Shown here one piece after another: positions 1 to 7,470 of a stretch of 14,203 bases of DNA. Every line of letters starts with the position of its first letter. Position 1 is the stretch's first letter. Under the pieces are notes generated by a model that searched no databases, was not told the DNA's origin, and saw only the letters and a program-made list of their open reading frames with translations. This DNA comes from an uncultured Ruminiclostridium sp. (lineage in GTDB: Bacteria; Bacillota; Clostridia; Oscillospirales; Acutalibacteraceae). Location of the stretch: positions 1 through 14,203 of the forward strand of contig CABUCM010000052.1 of the NCBI GenBank assembly GCA_902490005.1, read 5' to 3'. Position numbers and translations under genes: made by a program.

Positions 1-24
1 GTTTATGCGGGTTCTCGGCTTCTT

Positions 25-52
25 TTTATACAATTACAAGTTTCTATTGCAA
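25..52 (-). promoter_or_regulatory. candidate leftward promoter for a gene outside the window
   Basis: On the minus strand a TTGCAA -35-like box (47-52) is followed after 16 bases by TATAAA (25-30). It would drive a gene lying left of position 1. The -35 is only 4/6 and no start codon is visible, so this is tentative. Confidence 0.3.
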
Positions 53-150
53 TTCGTGAAATTTTTCAAGTAATATTTTCGCCCCCTTTTCCCCGGGATT
101 CTGGAACTTTTGACAATTCCTCCTTTTCCCTGGGAACCCGGCGTTTCTGA

Positions 151-190
151 CAAAAAGGAAACCGGAGGCCCGCTTAAAGCGGGCCTCCGG
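151..190 (-). terminator. intrinsic terminator after the SPFH gene
   Basis: Bases 162-175 and 177-190 form a perfect GC-rich inverted repeat. Read on the minus strand, the hairpin is followed by a T-rich run (TTTCCTTTTT). It starts 25 bases after the SPFH stop codon and closes the nfeD-SPFH transcription unit. Confidence 0.9.
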
Positions 191-214
191 CAAAATCTTT
201 GGCGTAAATATTCG

Positions 215-1129
215 TTATTGCTTTTCCGCGATATCGCCGTCTACCACAAGCTCTTTTAAAGAGGTGGCTAAGCCGGCCATAGACTGAATCTCGGAAGGGA
301 TAATGATCTTGGTCGCCTTGCCGTCCGCCGCTTTCTGGAAGGCTTCTAGGCTTTTCAAAGCGATAACTCGGTCTGAAGGACAAGCCTCGTTGAGTAACTT
401 CAAGCTGTCGGCGTAAGCCTGCTGGACAGAACGGATTGCTTCCGCCTCGCCCAGAGCTTCCCGGATCTTGGTTTCTTTCATGGCGTCGGCCCGTAGAATC
501 GCGGCCTCCTTATGGCCCTCGGCTACCAGAATTTCACTTCTCTTAGAGCCTTCGGCGTCCAGAATTTTCGCACGGCGCTCACGCTCGGCCTTCATTTGTT
601 TTTCCATGGCGTCCTGAATCTCAGGAGGCGGCAGAATATTTTTCAGCTCTACACGATTCACCTTGATGCCCCAGGCGTCGGTGGCTTCATCCAAAATCAC
701 CCGGATCTTGGTATTGATGACATCACGGGAAGTCAGGGTATGGTCCAGCTCCAGGTCGCCGATGATGTTACGCAGCGTAGTGGCGGTCAGATTCTCAATA
801 GCGGAGATGGGGCGCTCTACGCCATAGGTATACATTTTCGGGTCCGTGATCTGGAAATACACCACGGTATCGATCTGCATCGTAACGTTATCCTTGGTGA
901 TAACCGGCTGAGGCGGGAAATCCACCACCTGCTCCTTTAAGGAAACTTTTCTGCTGATCCGATCAGCAAAAGGAATTTTCACATGAAGCCCGGTTCCCCA
1001 GGTGGCGTGGAAGGCGCCCAAACGCTCCATAACGTAGGCCTGGGCTTGGGGTACGATTTTGATATTGCAGATAATAATCAACAGCAGGATAACCAACAGG
1101 ATCAAAAGCACAATAATTTCAATAGGCAT
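215..1129 (-). CDS. SPFH/band 7 (stomatin/QmcA-like) membrane protein
   Basis: The 304-residue product is a membrane-anchored SPFH protein. Residues 4-21 are an uninterrupted run of Ile/Leu/Val, a single N-terminal membrane anchor. Residues about 24-180 match the band 7 pattern, including YVMERLGAF near 32 and the EL..ILPPPEI segment near 161-171. Residues about 175-240 are rich in Glu, Arg, Lys and Ala and should form the long helix that drives oligomerisation. A perfect AAAGGAGG lies 7 bases before the ATG. The gene is 24 bases downstream of nfeD on the same strand, the classic NfeD-SPFH pairing. Family members form large ring assemblies at the membrane and are linked to lipid microdomains and to control of membrane proteases. 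No dedicated substrate can be read from the sequence. It is shorter than flotillins, closer to QmcA/stomatin. Confidence 0.93.
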   Translation of the reverse strand: MPIEIIVLLILLVILLLIIICNIKIVPQAQAYVMERLGAFHATWGTGLHVKIPFADRISRKVSLKEQVVDFPPQPVITKDNVTMQIDTVVYFQITDPKMYTYGVERPISAIENLTATTLRNIIGDLELDHTLTSRDVINTKIRVILDEATDAWGIKVNRVELKNILPPPEIQDAMEKQMKAERERRAKILDAEGSKRSEILVAEGHKEAAILRADAMKETKIREALGEAEAIRSVQQAYADSLKLLNEACPSDRVIALKSLEAFQKAADGKATKIIIPSEIQSMAGLATSLKELVVDGDIAEKQ

Positions 1130-1153
1130 AACAGTTCCTCCTTTGTTGTTCCG

Positions 1154-1597
1154 TTATTCTTTCTCTTCTAAGGGATGAACGATCAACTTGACACCCTCAA
1201 TCGCGTCCACCAGCACTGAAGCACCCTTGGGAATGACAGTCTGGTCCATGGAGCGGGCAGTCCAGATGCTGCCGCACACATTGACCTGTCCTTTTCCCTC
1301 GTCGTTTTCAATGGTTTCTATGACAATGGCCTTTTGCCCGACCACTCTTCCCGCGTTGGTATCTTCCTTTTTAAATGACATGGCTTTTTTGACCAAAGGT
1401 CTGGTAAGCAACAGGGATAAAATAGAAACCAGCACAAAAACGGTAAGCTGAATCCAAATCGCGTCGGTAAAAATACTGGTAATCAAAGCCGCAATGCCGC
1501 CGATTACAAACCAAATACTCACCAATTGGGCCGTCGCTCCTTCCAAAATCGCCAACAGCACAATGGCGGCAATCCAGATATACTGCATAACATCCAT
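1154..1597 (-). CDS. NfeD family membrane protein (short form)
   Basis: The product is 147 residues. Three membrane spans are visible at about 4-20, 24-41 and 47-65. A soluble OB-fold domain follows from about 85 to 142, with the conserved pattern GQVNVCGSIWTARS near 103-116. The N-terminal ClpP-like protease domain of long NfeD proteins is absent, so this is the short class normally encoded beside an SPFH partner, as here. The likely role is to bind the SPFH assembly through the OB domain and help organise it at the membrane (family knowledge; the exact job is unsettled). An AAAGGAGGA site sits correctly spaced before the ATG. A second in-frame ATG at codon 4 is less well spaced. It is the first gene of the pair, with a candidate promoter about 50-80 bases upstream. 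Confidence 0.9.
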   Translation of the reverse strand: MDVMQYIWIAAIVLLAILEGATAQLVSIWFVIGGIAALITSIFTDAIWIQLTVFVLVSILSLLLTRPLVKKAMSFKKEDTNAGRVVGQKAIVIETIENDEGKGQVNVCGSIWTARSMDQTVIPKGASVLVDAIEGVKLIVHPLEEKE

Positions 1598-1648
1598 GAA
1601 AATCCTCCTTTCCCAACGTTTGTTTCTGCTAAGCTTTGCATTGGTATT

Positions 1649-1677
1649 ATCATAACAGAATCAGAAGCAAATTACAA
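1649..1677 (-). promoter_or_regulatory. candidate promoter for nfeD-SPFH
   Basis: On the minus strand TTGTAA (1672-1677) is separated by 17 bases from TATGAT (1649-1654), which carries an upstream TG, making it an extended -10. The transcript would have a leader of about 45 bases. Confidence 0.45.
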
Positions 1678-1824
1678 ATCTCCAAAAAGCAGGATTTTGT
1701 TCAAAAATTAACAAATTTTCAAAGCTACTCCCTTAGGCTAATCCTGTCATACCCAGGCGGTCCCCAGCGTGACCGGGCGCAGATTTTAACGGGCTGTTTG
1801 ATCCACTTATATTCTTAGCATATC

Positions 1825-1864
1825 CAAAAAAAGAACCCGGAACAGAAATTTCTGTTCCGGGTTC
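1825..1864 (-). terminator. intrinsic terminator of the groS-groL operon
   Basis: Bases 1833-1848 and 1849-1864 form a perfect 16-bp inverted repeat. On the minus strand it is followed by a run of eight T residues (complement of the A run ending at 1832). It lies 14 bases past the groL stop. Confidence 0.93.
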
Positions 1865-1878
1865 CAGGAAAATTTTGA

Positions 1879-3507
1879 TTAATACATGCCGCCCATGCCG
1901 GGATCAGCAGGCATAGCGGGAGCGGCCGGCTCTTTCTTGTCAGCCACCAGAGATTCGGTGGTCAGAACCATCGCGGCCACGGAAGCGGCGTTCTGCAGAG
2001 CGGAACGGGTCACCTTGGTAGGATCCACGATACCCTGCTCGATCATGTCGCCGTAGGCTTCGGTCAGCGCGTTATAGCCGTAACCAACCTTCTTGGCGTT
2101 CACGATATTGGCAACGATCACAGAGCCTTCCACACCGGCGTTCGCGGCGATCTGGCGAACCGGCTCCTCCAAAGACTTCAGCACGATGGCCGCGCCGGTC
2201 TTTTCGTCGCCCTGGGATTCCTCTACCAGCTTTGCTACCGCGGGAATGGCGTTCAGCAGAGCGGTACCGCCGCCAGCTACGATGCCCTCTTCCACGGCAG
2301 CCTTGGTGGCGGCCAGAGCGTCTTCGATTCTCAGCTTCTTTTCCTTCATTTCCACTTCAGTGGCGGCGCCGACCTTAATGACGGCTACGCCGCCCGCCAG
2401 CTTCGCCAGTCTCTCTTGGAGCTTTTCACGGTCGAAATCGGAAGTGGTAGTTTCAATCTGGGCGCGGATTTGTCCAACTCTGCCCTTGATGGCGTCAGCG
2501 TCGCCGTCGCCGCCGACGATAATGGTGTTCTCTTTGTCAATCTTGACCTGGCGGGCATGGCCCAGCTGATCCATAGTGGCTTCCTTCAGCTCCAAGCCAA
2601 CTTCCTCGGAAATCACTTGGCCGCCGGTGAGGATAGCGATATCCTGAAGCATTTCTTTTCTTCTGTCGCCAAAGCCAGGGGCCTTTACCGCAACCACGGT
2701 GAAGGTGCCGCGGAGCTTATTGACGATCAGGGTAGACAGCGCCTCGCCCTCTACGTCCTCGGCGACGATCAGCAGCTTTCTGCCAGACTGCACCAACTGC
2801 TCCAGCAGGGGCAGGATCTCCTGAATGTTGGAAATCTTCTTATCGGTGATCAAAATGTAAGCGTCGTCCAGAACAGCCTCCATCTTGTCGGTATCGGTGC
2901 ACATATAAGGAGTGATATAGCCGCGGTCGAACATCATGCCTTCCACGACCTCGGAATAAGTCTCGGCGGTCTTGGACTCTTCCACGGTGATAACGCCGTC
3001 GGAACCGACCTTATCCATGGCTTCAGCGATTAGGTTACCGATGAAATCGCTGCCGGCGGAAACGGAAGCGACTCTGGCGATATCGTGGGCTCCGTCAATT
3101 TTCTTGGAATTTTTGCCGATTGCCTCAACAGCAGTGTCAACAGCCTTCTGGATGCCATTTTTCAAAACCATCGGATTCGCTCCGGCGGTTACGTTCTTCA
3201 TGCCTTCCCGGATCAGGGCCTGGGCAAGCAGGGTGGCGGTAGTGGTACCGTCGCCGGCCACGTCGTTGGTCTTGGTAGCGACTTCTTTGACCAGCTGAGC
3301 GCCCATGTTCTCAAAAGCGTCATCCAGTTCGATTTCCTTGGCGATGGTCACGCCGTCGTTGGTAATAAGGGGAGCGCCGAATTTCTTATCCAGCACTACG
3401 TTTCTTCCTTTGGGTCCCAAGGTGATTTTCACGGTATCAGCCAGCTGGTTGATGCCGTTTAAAAGAGCTTTTCTTGCATCCTCGCCATAAGCGATTTGTT
3501 TTGCCAT
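1879..3507 (-). CDS. groL: chaperonin GroEL (Hsp60)
   Basis: This 542-residue protein is the large subunit of the bacterial chaperonin. It forms two stacked seven-membered rings that fold substrate proteins in an ATP-driven cycle in the cytoplasm. The sequence is collinear with GroEL throughout: LGPKGRNVVLDKKFGAP near 31-47, the nucleotide-binding segment GDGTTTATLLAQ near 86-97, the apical-domain stretch around KISNIQEILPLLEQL, and the GGG motif in EGIVAGGGTALL near 412. The C-terminus ends in the usual Gly/Met-rich tail (GMGGMY), preceded by an Ala/Pro-rich stretch. Length is normal. GGAGGT lies about 10 bases before the ATG. It follows groS by 45 bases, so both share one message under the CIRCE operator. 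No defect is visible. Confidence 0.98.
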   Translation of the reverse strand: MAKQIAYGEDARKALLNGINQLADTVKITLGPKGRNVVLDKKFGAPLITNDGVTIAKEIELDDAFENMGAQLVKEVATKTNDVAGDGTTTATLLAQALIREGMKNVTAGANPMVLKNGIQKAVDTAVEAIGKNSKKIDGAHDIARVASVSAGSDFIGNLIAEAMDKVGSDGVITVEESKTAETYSEVVEGMMFDRGYITPYMCTDTDKMEAVLDDAYILITDKKISNIQEILPLLEQLVQSGRKLLIVAEDVEGEALSTLIVNKLRGTFTVVAVKAPGFGDRRKEMLQDIAILTGGQVISEEVGLELKEATMDQLGHARQVKIDKENTIIVGGDGDADAIKGRVGQIRAQIETTTSDFDREKLQERLAKLAGGVAVIKVGAATEVEMKEKKLRIEDALAATKAAVEEGIVAGGGTALLNAIPAVAKLVEESQGDEKTGAAIVLKSLEEPVRQIAANAGVEGSVIVANIVNAKKVGYGYNALTEAYGDMIEQGIVDPTKVTRSALQNAASVAAMVLTTESLVADKKEPAAPAMPADPGMGGMY

Positions 3508-3552
3508 AATTAATCTACCTCCATAATTGTAAGATAATCGTTCTGAATTTTA

Positions 3553-3837
3553 TTATTCTACCACAGCAAGAATATCGGATTGACGGACAATGGTGTATTC
3601 TTCCCCATCAAATTTGACTTCTGTGCCGGAATATTTGCTGGTGATGACCTTATCGCCGACCTTGACATACATCTCGATCTGATTGCCGTCAACCATTCCG
3701 CCGGGGCCTACCGCCACGATAGAAGCTACCTGGGGTTTTTCCTTCGCAGAACCAGCAAGAACGATACCGCTCTTCGTGGTTTCCTCCGCCTCTTCCATTT
3801 TAATGACTACTCTGTCAGCCAATGGTTTGATTGTCAT
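3553..3837 (-). CDS. groS: co-chaperonin GroES (Hsp10)
   Basis: The 94-residue product is the heptameric lid of the GroEL chamber. It starts with the typical IKPLADRVVIK strand, followed by the mobile loop at about 17-34 with the IVL tripeptide (25-27) that contacts the GroEL apical domain. The later VGDKVITSKYSGTEVKFDGEEY segment and the ILAVVE end are also typical. AAGGAGG lies 8 bases before the ATG. The gene is first in the groS-groL operon, directly downstream of a sigma-A type promoter and a CIRCE operator, so heat-shock control by HrcA is expected. hrcA itself is not in the window. Confidence 0.98.
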   Translation of the reverse strand: MTIKPLADRVVIKMEEAEETTKSGIVLAGSAKEKPQVASIVAVGPGGMVDGNQIEMYVKVGDKVITSKYSGTEVKFDGEEYTIVRQSDILAVVE

Positions 3838-3885
3838 AATGAAATTCCTCCTTGTTAGAATACTAAAATATTTGATTTTTTGTTG

Positions 3886-3912
3886 TTAGCACTCATTACC
3901 TTTGAGTGCTAA
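3886..3912 (-). promoter_or_regulatory. CIRCE operator (HrcA binding site)
   Basis: TTAGCACTC (3886-3894), nine bases, then GAGTGCTAA (3904-3912): both half-sites match the CIRCE consensus exactly. It lies between the groS promoter and the start codon, in the leader. The HrcA repressor is known to bind this element and release it on heat stress. Confidence 0.97.
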
Positions 3913-3916
3913 CACT

Positions 3917-3945
3917 ATTTTATAGTGGTTTCTTTTAAAAATCAA
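3917..3945 (-). promoter_or_regulatory. groS-groL promoter
   Basis: On the minus strand TTGATT (3940-3945) and TAAAAT (3917-3922) are separated by 17 bases. The -10 ends four bases before the CIRCE element, so HrcA would cover the transcription start. This is the usual layout for class I heat-shock operons. Confidence 0.75.
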
Positions 3946-4023
3946 GAGGTAATTTACGTTTTCATAATTTATTTACAATTTCCCGCCTAAAAACAGGCCG
4001 CTTAAGCGAACGACTTATGAATT

Positions 4024-4947
4024 TTAAGGTTTCGGCTGGTTTTTGAAGTCCGGAACCAGAAAATTCAGCGCACGGGGGATTACCTCGAAGGATATTTGGG
4101 TGAGAGGCTGGCATTCCCCGTCGAAATTGACCACTACGGATTCATCACAGGTAATTTCCATCCGCTTTCCCCGCATAAAGATTAAGATATCCTGAAAAGC
4201 CTTTGACTCCAGGTGTTTTCCCTGCTTATATTCCGGCAGCAGCTTCGCCAGCCTGAGCCTTCCCATCTTGCGGATCAAAACAAAATCCAGCAGGCCGTCG
4301 GAGGGGTCCGCCTGAGGCGCCCCACGGTAGCCGCCGCCGTAATACTGGCCGCTGCCAGCCAGGGCGAACATAAAGCTGCCCTGAACCGGCGGCTGGCCGT
4401 CAATAGTCACGGTCAAATTGCTCCCCATTTTGCCCAATACGCATTTTACAAGGGCAAGATTATACGCCATAGGCCCGGAAACCAGCGGGAGTTTTTTAAA
4501 TTTGGCCATATGTAACGCCACCGCGGCGTCCAGCCCGGCGGAGCAAAGATTCAGGGAAAGCATTTTCTCCGTTTTAATCATATCCACCTTTACCGGCCGG
4601 GCGTTCATTTGGGCCTCCACCTGAAGGAACTGCCCTTGGGCACCGAAAGTCCGGATATAATCGTTGCCGGACCCAACCGGGAAAATTCCCACCTGAACGT
4701 TTTCCCGGCAAGCCGCAGCCCCCGCGATTTCGCACAGGGTACCGTCGCCGCCCACGCCGTAAATCCGCACCGGCTCTCCTGTTTGGGCCGCCTGCTCCGT
4801 GATCTCCCCGGCGTGGCCAGGATACTCTGTCAGCGCCTCTTCCAGAGGGAGTCCCTCGTTCTGGCAGTAAGCGCGGATCTGCTCCTGTATTTTGCGGTAT
4901 GCTTCCTTTTTCCCCGCCGCGGGATTGTAGATAACGAGACGCCGCAT
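4024..4947 (-). CDS. diacylglycerol kinase family lipid kinase (DagK/YegS/BmrU-like)
   Basis: The product (307 residues) has the DAGK catalytic domain. NPAAG at 8-12 is the N-terminal phosphate-binding segment, GGDGT at 66-70 is the nucleotide-binding signature, and GSGND follows at 92-96. The second half contains the beta-sandwich features of the family, including SLNLCSAGLDAAV near 131-143, the GGGYRGAPQADPSDGLLD stretch and a late VNFDGE motif. It probably phosphorylates diacylglycerol or a related lipid at the inner face of the membrane, returning it to phospholipid synthesis. Lipid specificity cannot be read directly. GGAGGGG lies 6 bases before the ATG and overlaps the 3' end of the upstream CYTH gene, whose stop is 11 bases away, so the two are an operon and probably translationally coupled. 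No strong terminator follows. Confidence 0.93.
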   Translation of the reverse strand: MRRLVIYNPAAGKKEAYRKIQEQIRAYCQNEGLPLEEALTEYPGHAGEITEQAAQTGEPVRIYGVGGDGTLCEIAGAAACRENVQVGIFPVGSGNDYIRTFGAQGQFLQVEAQMNARPVKVDMIKTEKMLSLNLCSAGLDAAVALHMAKFKKLPLVSGPMAYNLALVKCVLGKMGSNLTVTIDGQPPVQGSFMFALAGSGQYYGGGYRGAPQADPSDGLLDFVLIRKMGRLRLAKLLPEYKQGKHLESKAFQDILIFMRGKRMEITCDESVVVNFDGECQPLTQISFEVIPRALNFLVPDFKNQPKP

Positions 4948-4958
4948 AGAATCCCCTC

Positions 4959-5420
4959 CTATTTTTTGCGCTGATAGTATGCCTTCATCCGGTAGCTGTT
5001 ATCATAAGTGACCTCCCGGCCCAAAAAACCGGGCGGGCAAAACGCTTTGGCTTGGCTCTCCTCTTGAAACTCCACCTCGGCATAATAAAACTCCGTGGGA
5101 GTTCCCGGGTCCACACGGCTGCATTCCAGCTTGAGGCCGTTTTCCAGCTGGTAAATCCGGTAATCCTTTCGGATCATGGGCTTTGGCAGCAGCTTGCAAA
5201 GCTTTTGAAATGTGGCCTGATCCAGGTCCAGCTCAATTTCCTCCCGAGCCAAATCCCCTTCGCTTTTAAAGCACAAACGGTAGGTTTCCGTCTCTCCCAC
5301 CCGTTTGCTGCGAATCCTTACCTCTGGAGAAAGCCCCAAATACCCCTGGAAAACCTCCGCTCTTTCCAGCTCTGGTAAATCAGGGAATTCTCGAATTAAA
5401 AATTTCCGCTCTATTTCCAT
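4959..5420 (-). CDS. CYTH domain protein (triphosphate tunnel metalloenzyme)
   Basis: The N-terminus MEIERKF contains the ExExK signature of the CYTH/triphosphate tunnel fold (E2, E4, K6). The 153-residue length and the alternating basic and acidic strands (VRIRSKR, YRLCFKSEG, EEIELDLD, KLECSRVD, YAEVEFQEE) fit the eight-strand barrel that binds a triphosphate and metal. Members include thiamine triphosphatase, inorganic triphosphatase and class IV adenylate cyclase; which activity applies here is open, with triphosphatase most likely. I chose the ATG at 5420. An in-frame TTG at 5429 is only two bases from the weak GAAAGG site, while the ATG has workable spacing. It is the first gene of an operon with the lipid kinase. 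Confidence 0.88.
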   Translation of the reverse strand: MEIERKFLIREFPDLPELERAEVFQGYLGLSPEVRIRSKRVGETETYRLCFKSEGDLAREEIELDLDQATFQKLCKLLPKPMIRKDYRIYQLENGLKLECSRVDPGTPTEFYYAEVEFQEESQAKAFCPPGFLGREVTYDNSYRMKAYYQRKK

Positions 5421-5429
5421 GAAATACAA

Positions 5430-5536
5430 AACCTTTCAATTTTTTCTTTTATTATACAAAATTATGTGTTAAAATAAAACTGTTAACATAATCACAATTA
5501 AAATTTTATCAATATTTCAAAAAAGGAGGATCTGTT
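5430..5536. promoter_or_regulatory. AT-rich divergent promoter region (CYTH operon / antiporter)
   Basis: This gap separates two genes transcribed away from each other. On the minus strand there is a consensus TATAAT (5451-5456) about 30 bases before the CYTH start; its -35 is weak. On the plus strand TGTGTTAAAAT (ending near 5475) could be an extended -10, again with a poor -35. A GTTAAC palindrome sits at about 5482-5487. Exact promoters are uncertain. Confidence 0.45.
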
Positions 5537-6979
5537 TTGACTTTCGCTATACTTATCACTGCCATTATCTTAATCATCTGCGTATTCTCCAGCAAATTTC
5601 TGCACCGCTTCGGCGTGCCTACATTGCTGATTTTTATTCTGTTAGGCATGATTTTTGGTTCTGACGGCCTTGTGGGAATTTATTTTGATAATTATAGCCT
5701 AGCGGAAACGGTATGTTCCGTCGCCCTGATTTTCATCATGTTTTACGGCGGCTTCGGCACCAACTGGAACACCGCCAGGCCGGTTTTGAAACAGTCGATC
5801 TGCTTGTCTACCCTAGGGGTGATTTTCACCGCCGTGCTAACCGGCCTTTTCTGCCACTTTGTCCTAGGGATGACCTGGCTGGAGGGCCTGCTTACCGGTT
5901 CTGTCATCGGCTCCACCGACGCCGCTTCCGTTTTCTCTATTCTGCGGTCCAAAAAGCTGAATTTAAAGGGCGGCCTGGCCTCTATGCTTGAAATTGAAAG
6001 TGGCAGCAACGACCCGGTTTCCTATATGATGACCATCATCATCTTAACCGTCATGTCCGCTTCCTCTGATATTTCCCTTCCCTGGATGATCGCCAAGCAG
6101 CTTTTGTTCGGCTTCGGCATCGGCTTCGGCGTCGCGTTTCTCTCTTCTAAGCTGCTTTCCCGGGTCAATTTTGAAATCAACGGTATGGACGCCATTTTAG
6201 TGATCGGCACCGCCCTATTCACCTATGGCCTTTCCACATGGCTGGGCGGCAACGGCTATTTAAGCGTCTATATCGTGGGCATTGTGCTGGGCAACAGTAA
6301 GATTTTGCACAAAACCTCTCTGGTCCACTTTTTCGACGGCATCACCTGGATAATGCAGATCGCCATCTTCTTTATATTGGGCCTGCTGGCGTTCCCTTCA
6401 AAAATCCCCTCTGTGGCCCTGCCGGCTATTTTAATTTCTGTATTTATGATTATCGTCGCGCGGCCTATCGCCACCTTCCTGATCCTTTCCTGGTTCAAGA
6501 CCCCGCTGCGCCAGCAGCTTCTGGTTTCCTGGTCCGGGCTGCGGGGAGCGGCTTCTATTGTGTTTGCCATTTTTGTTATCAGCAGCGGCGTTCCCTTACA
6601 GCACGATATTTTCCACACCGTATTCTTTGTGGCGCTGTTCTCTGTAGCGGTGCAGGGCACCCTGCTGCCGAAATTCGCGGATAAACTGGGCCTTGTGGAT
6701 AAGGACGATGACAGCCTGGTGCTGAAAACCTTCACCGACTATCAGGACGACGTGGATACCAAGCTGCTGGAGGTGCCGGTATCAGAAAACGACTCCTATG
6801 CAGGCAAGCTTCTTCGGGAGGCCAATATTCCAGAAGAGGTGCTGATCGTCATGATTAAGCGCAACGGGGAAACCATCATCCCCAGAGGCTCCACCAAAAT
6901 TAAGGTGGGCGATATTCTGGTGGTCAGCAGCGAAAGCTTCGAAAGGTTTAAATCCGGCCAATTAAAGCCGCCTCAGTAA
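5537..6979 (+). CDS. CPA1 family K+ or Na+/proton antiporter with C-terminal RCK_C domain (NhaP2-like)
   Basis: The product is 480 residues. Residues about 1-385 are a Na_H_Exchanger membrane domain with 12 or more hydrophobic spans. Key motifs are GSTDAASVF (125-133) and ESGSNDP (154-160), the latter holding the ND/DP ion-site residues, then SWSGLRGAASIVFA near 334-347. Residues about 405-470 form a soluble RCK_C/TrkA_C domain (VPVSENDSYAGKLLREANI, then RGSTKIKVGDILVV). This combination is typical of NhaP2/CvrA-type potassium/proton antiporters, where the tail senses ligands and gates transport; the ion actually carried is inferred. The start is TTG: AGGAGG (5524-5529) lies seven bases before it and no better-placed ATG exists. 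It stands alone, divergent from the CYTH operon. Likely role: pH, potassium or volume homeostasis. Confidence 0.92.
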   Translation: MTFAILITAIILIICVFSSKFLHRFGVPTLLIFILLGMIFGSDGLVGIYFDNYSLAETVCSVALIFIMFYGGFGTNWNTARPVLKQSICLSTLGVIFTAVLTGLFCHFVLGMTWLEGLLTGSVIGSTDAASVFSILRSKKLNLKGGLASMLEIESGSNDPVSYMMTIIILTVMSASSDISLPWMIAKQLLFGFGIGFGVAFLSSKLLSRVNFEINGMDAILVIGTALFTYGLSTWLGGNGYLSVYIVGIVLGNSKILHKTSLVHFFDGITWIMQIAIFFILGLLAFPSKIPSVALPAILISVFMIIVARPIATFLILSWFKTPLRQQLLVSWSGLRGAASIVFAIFVISSGVPLQHDIFHTVFFVALFSVAVQGTLLPKFADKLGLVDKDDDSLVLKTFTDYQDDVDTKLLEVPVSENDSYAGKLLREANIPEEVLIVMIKRNGETIIPRGSTKIKVGDILVVSSESFERFKSGQLKPPQ

Positions 6980-7000
6980 TCCCCTTCTTTCCTCAAGCAC

Positions 7001-7029
7001 TTGACTTCCCTTTTTTCCAGTCGTAGAAT
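7001..7029 (+). promoter_or_regulatory. promoter of the cupin gene
   Basis: TTGACT (7001-7006), a 17-base spacer and TAGAAT (7024-7029): both boxes are 5/6 to the sigma-A consensus. The start codon is 35 bases past the -10. The gene therefore has its own promoter, separate from the antiporter. Confidence 0.8.
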
Positions 7030-7064
7030 AAGGTTAAAATAGAAAACCAAAGGAGCGTGTCGTT

Positions 7065-7397
7065 ATGGAACCCAGGATTGAAGTAAAGGAACATATGCGG
7101 GGCGGAAAAGGCCACGTAATCATGAAGCATTTGTTAGGAGAGAAAGAGCTTAACGGAAAATGCCGCTTGTATGCGGAAATCACACTAGAGCCGGGTTGTG
7201 AAATCGGCTATCACCAGCACCTGAACGAAAGCGAGACCTATTATATCATCTCCGGCCAGGGCGTTTATAACGACAACGGAACCACCCGAACGGTAAGCGC
7301 GGGGGATATCACCTTTACCCCCAATGGTTTCAGCCACGGCTTAGATAACACCGGCTCGGAAAACCTGGTGATGATGGCCCTGATCATTTTGGATTAA
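7065..7397 (+). CDS. small single-domain cupin protein
   Basis: The 110-residue product is one cupin beta-barrel. Cupin motif 1 is complete, with H50, H52 and E57 as metal ligands followed by G64. Motif 2 is also exact: G80, P86, G88, H91 and N95 in the G-x5-P-x-G-x2-H-x3-N spacing. It therefore should bind a divalent metal. Small cupins of this type act as dioxygenases, isomerases, epimerases or ligand-sensing proteins, and the substrate cannot be inferred. AAAGGAG lies nine bases before the ATG. The gene has its own promoter and its own terminator, so it is monocistronic; its neighbours say little about its role. Confidence 0.9.
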   Translation: MEPRIEVKEHMRGGKGHVIMKHLLGEKELNGKCRLYAEITLEPGCEIGYHQHLNESETYYIISGQGVYNDNGTTRTVSAGDITFTPNGFSHGLDNTGSENLVMMALIILD

Positions 7398-7420
7398 TTC
7401 TACTTAACCGACCTTGATTT

Positions 7421-7470
7421 ACCGCCGATGGAACCCTGCCTTTGGGGCAGCCTTCCATCGGCGGTTTTTT
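7421..7470 (+). terminator. intrinsic terminator of the cupin gene
   Basis: A perfect 13-bp stem (7421-7433 with 7453-7465), with further pairing inside the loop, is followed by six T residues. The T-run touches the stop codon of the convergent Nudix gene. On the minus strand there is no matching T-run, so it works mainly rightward. Confidence 0.9.

Noticed and set aside
66..116. Minus-strand 16-codon frame (TTG start) after a good AAAGGAGG site
   Set aside because: The ribosome site is only two bases from the TTG, the frame follows a terminator, and the peptide has no recognisable character.
1724..1732. GGGAGTAGC on the minus strand, recalling the start of the yybP-ykoY manganese riboswitch
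   Set aside because: The other conserved parts of that riboswitch are not found downstream before nfeD, and nfeD is not a usual target.
2093..3462. Several long plus-strand frames inside the groEL region
   Set aside because: They are antisense shadows of a highly conserved GC-biased gene; none has a ribosome site or plausible protein sequence.
3975..4015. Possible terminator after the lipid kinase gene
   Set aside because: Only short pairings (around CGCTTAAGCG and GCCT/AGGC) are present with no proper T-run after a stable stem; too weak to list.
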